NCBI GenBank assembly: GCA_001179505.1
Contig: CDMY01000759.1
Span: 86,724-150,723, forward strand
Source: Vitrella brassicaformis
Taxonomy: Eukaryota > Sar > Vitrellaceae
Direction of reading: 5' to 3'
DNA length: 64,000 bases
Part shown: in pieces, positions 59,201 through 64,000 of the stretch
Numbering within the stretch: the stretch's first letter is position 1
Layout: each line of letters starts with the position of its first letter
The notes under the pieces: model-generated
The model's database searches: none
Seen by the model: the letters and a program-made list of their open reading frames with translations, nothing else
Told to the model about the DNA's origin: nothing
Made by a program: the position numbers and the translations under genes

Positions 59201-62200
59201 TCGTTAGGTGAGAGCAGGCCACCCTGCTTGGTCCGCCTCGCATGGAAGTGCTGCTGCAGCTGCGCCTCTTGCTGTATGGTGGAGACGCCACTGAGGTCAG
59301 CTAAGAGGGTGGCCTGGCCAAGTAGAGTGGCGACGTAGTCAACCTCCTTGGTCACACTTATACGCTCGTGATAGGCCGACCTGAGAGTGTCCTGGCCGCT
59401 GAACGTGCGGGCGCTCTGCTGACGGCCGTGGAGCGGCATCTCCTCATCGGTCCCAGGAGACCCGCCCTTCTCACCCGCATAGTCACGCGCCGACATGCTT
59501 GTCTCGGGTGGCGGAGGGGGCAGCTCCCCAATCCCCATCATGCCCTCTGATGGGTGTGGGTGAGCCCCGGAGCTCTGCAGCCATCGCCGTCTGTCAGAGC
59601 GGCCGCCACTGGTGGCCGACGCAGACCCGCAACTTGTCTGCAGCCCCTCAAGCAGTCGCCGGCTGGGCCGCGACAGTGGGGGGTGTCGCGTGATGTGGCC
59701 CGCTATGTTGGTTGGGTACTGATGGGCCGACAAAGGAGGGGCTGTGGGAGAAAGGTGCGAGAAGGGCGACGAGTGGACGCCCGGTGACGCTTCGGCCGAT
59801 TCGCCCTCGATCGAGTGCGACGCGCTGAGGTTGAGTCTCGGAATCTGCACGGGCAGCCGCCTGGGTGCGTCGGGATGAATGGGAGAGGCCGTCTCATGCT
59901 CCTCGTCCTCCACCTCCACCTCTGCCTCCTCGTCGTCTTCATCGACAGTTCTCTCCGTCCGTGCCGTCCTGAGCTCCTCTCCCTCCCAGCCCTCATACTC
60001 AGCCGTACGCTGCTGCAGCTGCTGGTGCTGGGGGTGTGTGTCCTCAGTGTAGCTACTATCGACAACATGTGGGGCGCTGGAGGCGTGTGGCAATGCAGCG
60101 GAGGGAACCGAGAGGGACGGCTGTGGCGGCAGCTGGGTGGGGGCGTTTGGCTGCTGCTGTGAGGCGGCGGGCGGTCGGGCTGAGAGGGAGAAGGTGCGCG
60201 CTGACGACTGCACTGACGGGGACGACTTGCGTGGAGACCTGCACCCACAGCACCCACACAGCGACGCGCTTTGCTTGCAGAGCACTAGGCGCACATTGCG
60301 TGCGTCTCGTGTGTGTCGTCTGTCTCACTGCTGTGCGAAGAGTCCCCGTTTGGCGTCCCTCCTGGCCCTGTCGATCCGGTCGGTGACAGTGACGAGCTCA
60401 GACCACAGGAACCGCACGGCGTCGGGCTCGAAGGCGATGTACTCGGCAAATGTGCGGCTGTGACTGAAGAGAGGGAGGGAGGGAGAGATAGAGAGCGCAC
60501 GCCATTGGGAAAGAATGTTGGAATGCTGTGGTGTATCTTATCGTGTGTGTTCCCTCCCTTACCCAATCATGATAGTGAGGGCGTTGAGGAGGCCCTCACA
60601 GTGCCGGTGCTGCACCAGATGCGCGTGACATAAACGCCATATCGTCCTGCAAAGAAAGCCGTATATACACACACACACACACACACGCAGCAGCACACTC
60701 CCTATATGCCACATATATCACTCGCACGTTGCCCATTCCTTGGCCGCTTACGCAGGTTTCTCATGCGGCCGCCAGTCGCACAGCTCCGCCAGCAGGAAGG
60801 CCCCCAACAGCAAAGCGACCGACAAACCGCCCTCGTCCTCTTCCTCCCCCTCCCCTTGAGCACCATGACCATGCTCACATCGACCGCTCTCCGGCTCCTG
60901 ATCCCACACGCCAGCACCCCTCTTGTCGCTTATGGACCGCGAAGGCGCCTGCCGCGCACTCAGCGGTGTGCGCCGGCCCCTGTCCTTCCTCCGCGACAGC
61001 AGCTGACTCGGCAGGGACGGCCGCGGCTCTCGCGCAGACAGTGGGGGGTGGCGTGGAGTCACCGATGAGGACCCCATCTCTGACGGCGTCTTGTTGGCCT
61101 CGCCGCAGAGGATGGGCAGCACGAAGGTCGGCACGATGTCCAGGTGCTTGCGCTCCAGCATCGTGGTGGTGCTGGTGTTGGGCGTGTCGGATGCACCTGC
61201 CCCACCGTCTTGCCTCTCCGCTGCCTGCAGCCGTCTCACTTGGACAATGAGGGCGGCGAGGGCCTGGAGCTTGAGGTTGACGGGGGCCTCCTGCCTGAGG
61301 TCGTGCAGTGTGGCTGCGAGGAAGTGGGGCGGCTGGGAGGGGCCCACTGACAGGGTGAGGGGGCTGCCGGGGGCGGCTGGGACGGTCTTGGTGCTCAGCT
61401 GACGATGTAAGCTCGCCGACAGGACTCCCTCGTCACCGCTGCTGGCCACATCGCCCCCCTGCTGGAGGTGAGAAGAGATGGACAGACAGACAGACAGACA
61501 GACAGACGTGTGTGTGGATGGATGGATGGATGGATGTATGGATGTCTTGGTGCCGTCCGTTCTTACAGTATGAGAGTTGGGCAGTCTTGGCAGCGTGGTG
61601 GCGAACACATCCTCCGTCTCGTTCTCCGCACACACACTCATGCCCAGGAAACGCCGAAGCAGCTGCAGTGCGGCCGCGCACACACATAACACACACATAA
61701 CACACACATACACACACAAAACATGAACCCATGTGCTCTGCCCCCTCCCCCTACCCGCTCAAAGTCCCATCTGTTGAGGTTGTGCTGGTAGTTGTCCTTG
61801 ACCAGACACCGGTCGATGTCGAACAGCACGGCAACGTACACCTCAGACAGCAGACGGCGGTGGGCGATCAGCTCCGAGAAGTCCTCCTGACCCTCACGCG
61901 ACTCATGTCGCTGGAAGGTCGTCCGCAATGACCGGCCTATCGACGTCAAGGAGCGGGAAATGCGCGGCGAGAGGGAGCGAAAACGACTCGACGCAGACGG
62001 GGACAGCCAACCGGGACGAGTAGTTGTTGTGGTGTGCTTGGCGGCCTCGCCTCCTCTCTCGTCGCGTGCGTTGACGGTGGTGGCCGTGGTCTTGTCGGCC
62101 GCCCTGGCGGGTCGCTCGTGTCTGTGGTGTGCTCTGCTCATGAGGAAGCCGCACTTGAAGGGCAGTATGACCAGCTCCCGCTTCTTGACCTCCTCCGCCA

Positions 62201-63023
62201 CATTGACGCCGCGGAACGCACAGTCCAGAAAATGGGGCGCACGGACCAACGCCGACAGCCACCTCTGACACACACCAACCACAGGCACAGCACAGACGTG
62301 CATCCATCCACCCACTGCTTCGCTTCGCACACATACGCGACGCGACGCACCTGTACAGTGGGCAGGAAGTCGAGGATCTTGACAAGCGCCTGCCCCGTGC
62401 GGCCATCGGCCACCAGCCGCCAGGCCTGGCGGTCATCCGACCCCGACAGCGGCAGGGTGGGCACCACGGACGTGAGCGGGATGGAGAGGATCTTGTAGTG
62501 GATGGCGCTCTTGTGGTACTTGACGCACAGCCGCAGCGGGTAGAGGGGCCGCTTCTGGTAGGCGAAGGGCAGCGAGTACCGACGGGAGGGCTCGCTCGTG
62601 TGGGTGAGGGACGAGAGGGAGGAGGGGGTCAGCAGCGATGGCACCGGTAGTGATGGCAGGTCGCCGCGGTGGGTCTTGCAGATCTTCTCGTCAACGTACA
62701 GGAAACAGGCGCCCACATCGCACGCCAGCCACTCCTCTGATCAGATCACACATACACACATACAGTGAATGAATTTCTGTCCACGCGATGGCCGCACAAG
62801 CACATGCATCACCAAACACGCGACTCCCCGGCCCGCCCCGTCCTGCGTGTGTGTTCTATGTTCCTCTCTTCTGTGTCGTACCTGCGTCGTATGCAGTGAT
62901 GCAGTAGAGCTGCAGCTCCCGCCCCTGGCCCTCGGGAATGTACACCGTCACCACCTTCTTGTCCATCGGCAGCGACCCCGCCTGCGCGCCGCCCTCCTGC
63001 TGATCTGGCTGCAAGGGAAACAT
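50235..63023 (-). CDS. giant protein kinase fused to a Yvh1/DUSP12-like pseudophosphatase
   Basis: Sixteen exons splice in one frame to about 3757 aa: 62882-63023, 62351-62736, 61755-62264, 61567-61662, 60752-61461, 60563-60646, 60329-60463, 55856-60238, 55493-55745, 55321-55409, 55132-55209, 54621-55023, 52883-54530, 52480-52778, 51443-52381, 50235-51353. Residues 1-2700 are helical and Ser/Pro-rich, unknown. The kinase (about 2740-3100) has GSGAFGQVY, MVAVKQIS, VVHYDLKCDN (HYD for HRD), ADFGESRI and RGTEFIKSPEM. Next is a DSP-like region (about 3230-3385) in which GGTVVVLDEENAQARR replaces the HC..G..R loop, so it should be inactive. The tail has CYCGAC, CQSFVEWFEEQ and YQCRICGWLTHAVRVRRHM, resembling the zinc-binding end of Yvh1/DUSP12. 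Kinase certain; phosphatase-like part inferred. The intron after 55132 has a GC donor. Confidence 0.85.
51354..51442 (-). other. C-rich intron of the giant kinase gene
   Basis: The intron between the last two exons contains about 45 bases of caccccaccgcacccc-like units on the plus strand, so its RNA (minus strand) is a run of G tracts that could form a G-quadruplex. It includes two CCCTA units, too few to be called telomeric. Confidence 0.5.
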
Positions 63024-63228
63024 CCTCCTCACTGCCGCCGAGGTGATCAGTCACCGAATCCACTCGCTACGGAACTAATTTGGCAGATGCGGCGGCTCCC
63101 CTGATAAGCATGAGCATGCTGACGGCTGTGAATCGCAGGCTGCACCTGTATTTTCTCCCCAGAAGGTGCGAGCTCGGGAAAATGAGACTGGGGGCCTGGG
63201 GGCAGCTATCGCAGCTGCGGAGGTCACC
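63024..63228. promoter_or_regulatory. shared upstream region of giant kinase and EF-hand genes
   Basis: 205 bases between divergent start codons. No element recognised. Confidence 0.3.
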
Positions 63229-64000
63229 ATGGCTTCAGCGGCCGCTGCTGGACTGTCTGAGATAGTCCAGGTAAAGAACACACATGCACACAGCAATGAC
63301 GCACACAGAGGTCGCTCATTCATTGCAGAAGCAGAGTGTGGAGGCGTTCAAGCTGCTGGACAGGGGCAGCACCGGGATGCTCACCGCATACCAAATTGCC
63401 GTGGCCATGAGATCGCTCGGGTACAGTCAGTACGTCTGTTGAGCGAGCATCTGTATGCATGTGTGTCAACGTTGTGTGCACACACCGACTGATGTCACTC
63501 ACTGTATGGTGTAATGCTATGGCTGTCTGGCCACCTGCAGTCATGATCTGGCGGACGAAGAGCTCGACGAAGTCATACAAGGCGAGTACAGGCATGTGCG
63601 AGACACACACGCACTCACTTGACGAAAGGAAGAACGGTTTTCCCGTCCCTGTCTGTCTGCCTGTCTGCCTGCCTGCCTGCCTGCGCGTGTGTGTGTTGCT
63701 GATGCCATCTCTGCAGAGTACGACGTCCATGTGAGGGGCGGGATCAACCTGGACGACTTCCTGTCGCTGGTGGCCAAGAAGGAGGAAAACACCGCAGAAT
63801 ATGAGAAACTCGTACACGCTTTCCAAGTCCTCGACAAAGACGGTGACCGTCGGCAGGCAGCAAAGAGATGAATGAACGAATCCTGGGTGGAATTGACACG
63901 TGTGTGTGAATGGACGGATGAGTGCAGGCAATGGGTTCGTGTCGAAGGAGCGGCTGAAAGAGCTCATGACGACTGTTGGGGACAAGTACACAGGTGGGGG
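63229..64000 (+). CDS. EF-hand calcium-binding protein, centrin/calmodulin-like, cut by window edge
   Basis: Five exons are visible: 63229-63270, 63329-63420, 63541-63581, 63717-63842, 63928-63993, with a donor at 63994, so the gene continues. The first EF-hand loop (LLDRGSTGMLTAYQIAVAM) lacks an acidic third position and probably binds Ca2+ weakly. A long helix (FLSLVAKKEEN) leads to a canonical loop (VLDKDGNGFVSKERLKELM). The order and the LMTTVGDK segment fit centrin or calmodulin relatives; at least one more hand is expected beyond the edge. The intron after 63581 starts with GC (CAAG then GCGAGT), the only donor that keeps frame. Head-to-head with the giant kinase gene. Confidence 0.85.

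Overview
The window is nuclear DNA of a protist-like eukaryote. Nearly every gene is split into many short exons whose junctions can be read from GT..AG (sometimes GC..AG) borders with the reading frame preserved. Intron 3' ends carry TG-rich tracts (typically tgtgtgtgcag). The DNA is GC-rich and full of (TG)n, (CTGT)n and (ATGG)n tracts. Gene content (14-3-3, CIA1/CIAO1, secreted coiled-coil protein, EF-hand protein, GH26-like hydrolase, tyrosinase-like protein, unusual kinases) fits an alveolate; a chromerid alga such as Vitrella is my best guess, but this is inference from style and content, not a database match.

Layout, left to right: a possible gene fragment (1-660, -); 14-3-3 (2286-3797, -) head-to-head with a secreted coiled-coil protein (3996-7431, +, interrupted by a 300-base N gap); an unidentified coiled-coil protein (7765-10909, -) head-to-head with an unidentified gene that has a frame break (11509-12695, +); a DUF202 membrane protein (13215-14005, -) head-to-head with a divergent protein kinase (14227-18018, +). 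Next comes a large inverted duplication: arm 1 is about 18490-23750 and arm 2 about 37124-43300 in reverse. Arm 1 carries an intact dual-specificity phosphatase (DSP) gene (20521-23008, -) and the first exon of a histidine-phosphatase gene (23333-24940, +). Arm 2 carries a broken DSP copy and a truncated first exon of the histidine phosphatase. Between the arms lie a dispersed repeat, a truncated third DSP copy, a TPR-immunophilin-like gene, a secreted GH26-like glycoside hydrolase, a degenerate tRNA-Arg-like sequence, a secreted tyrosinase-like protein, CIA1/CIAO1, and one or two small genes.

The right third holds a coiled-coil gene (44653-47237, -) head-to-head with a single-TM protein (47467-49096, +), then a giant 16-exon gene (50235-63023, -) of about 3757 codons that ends in a protein kinase followed by what looks like a catalytically dead Yvh1/DUSP12-type phosphatase with its zinc-binding tail, and finally an EF-hand gene running off the right edge (63229 onward, +).

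Most genes form head-to-head pairs with 150-600 bases between start codons, so shared bidirectional promoters are likely. No operon logic applies. The two most interesting items are the kinase/pseudophosphatase fusion and the inverted duplication with its decaying and exon-shuffled phosphatase copies.
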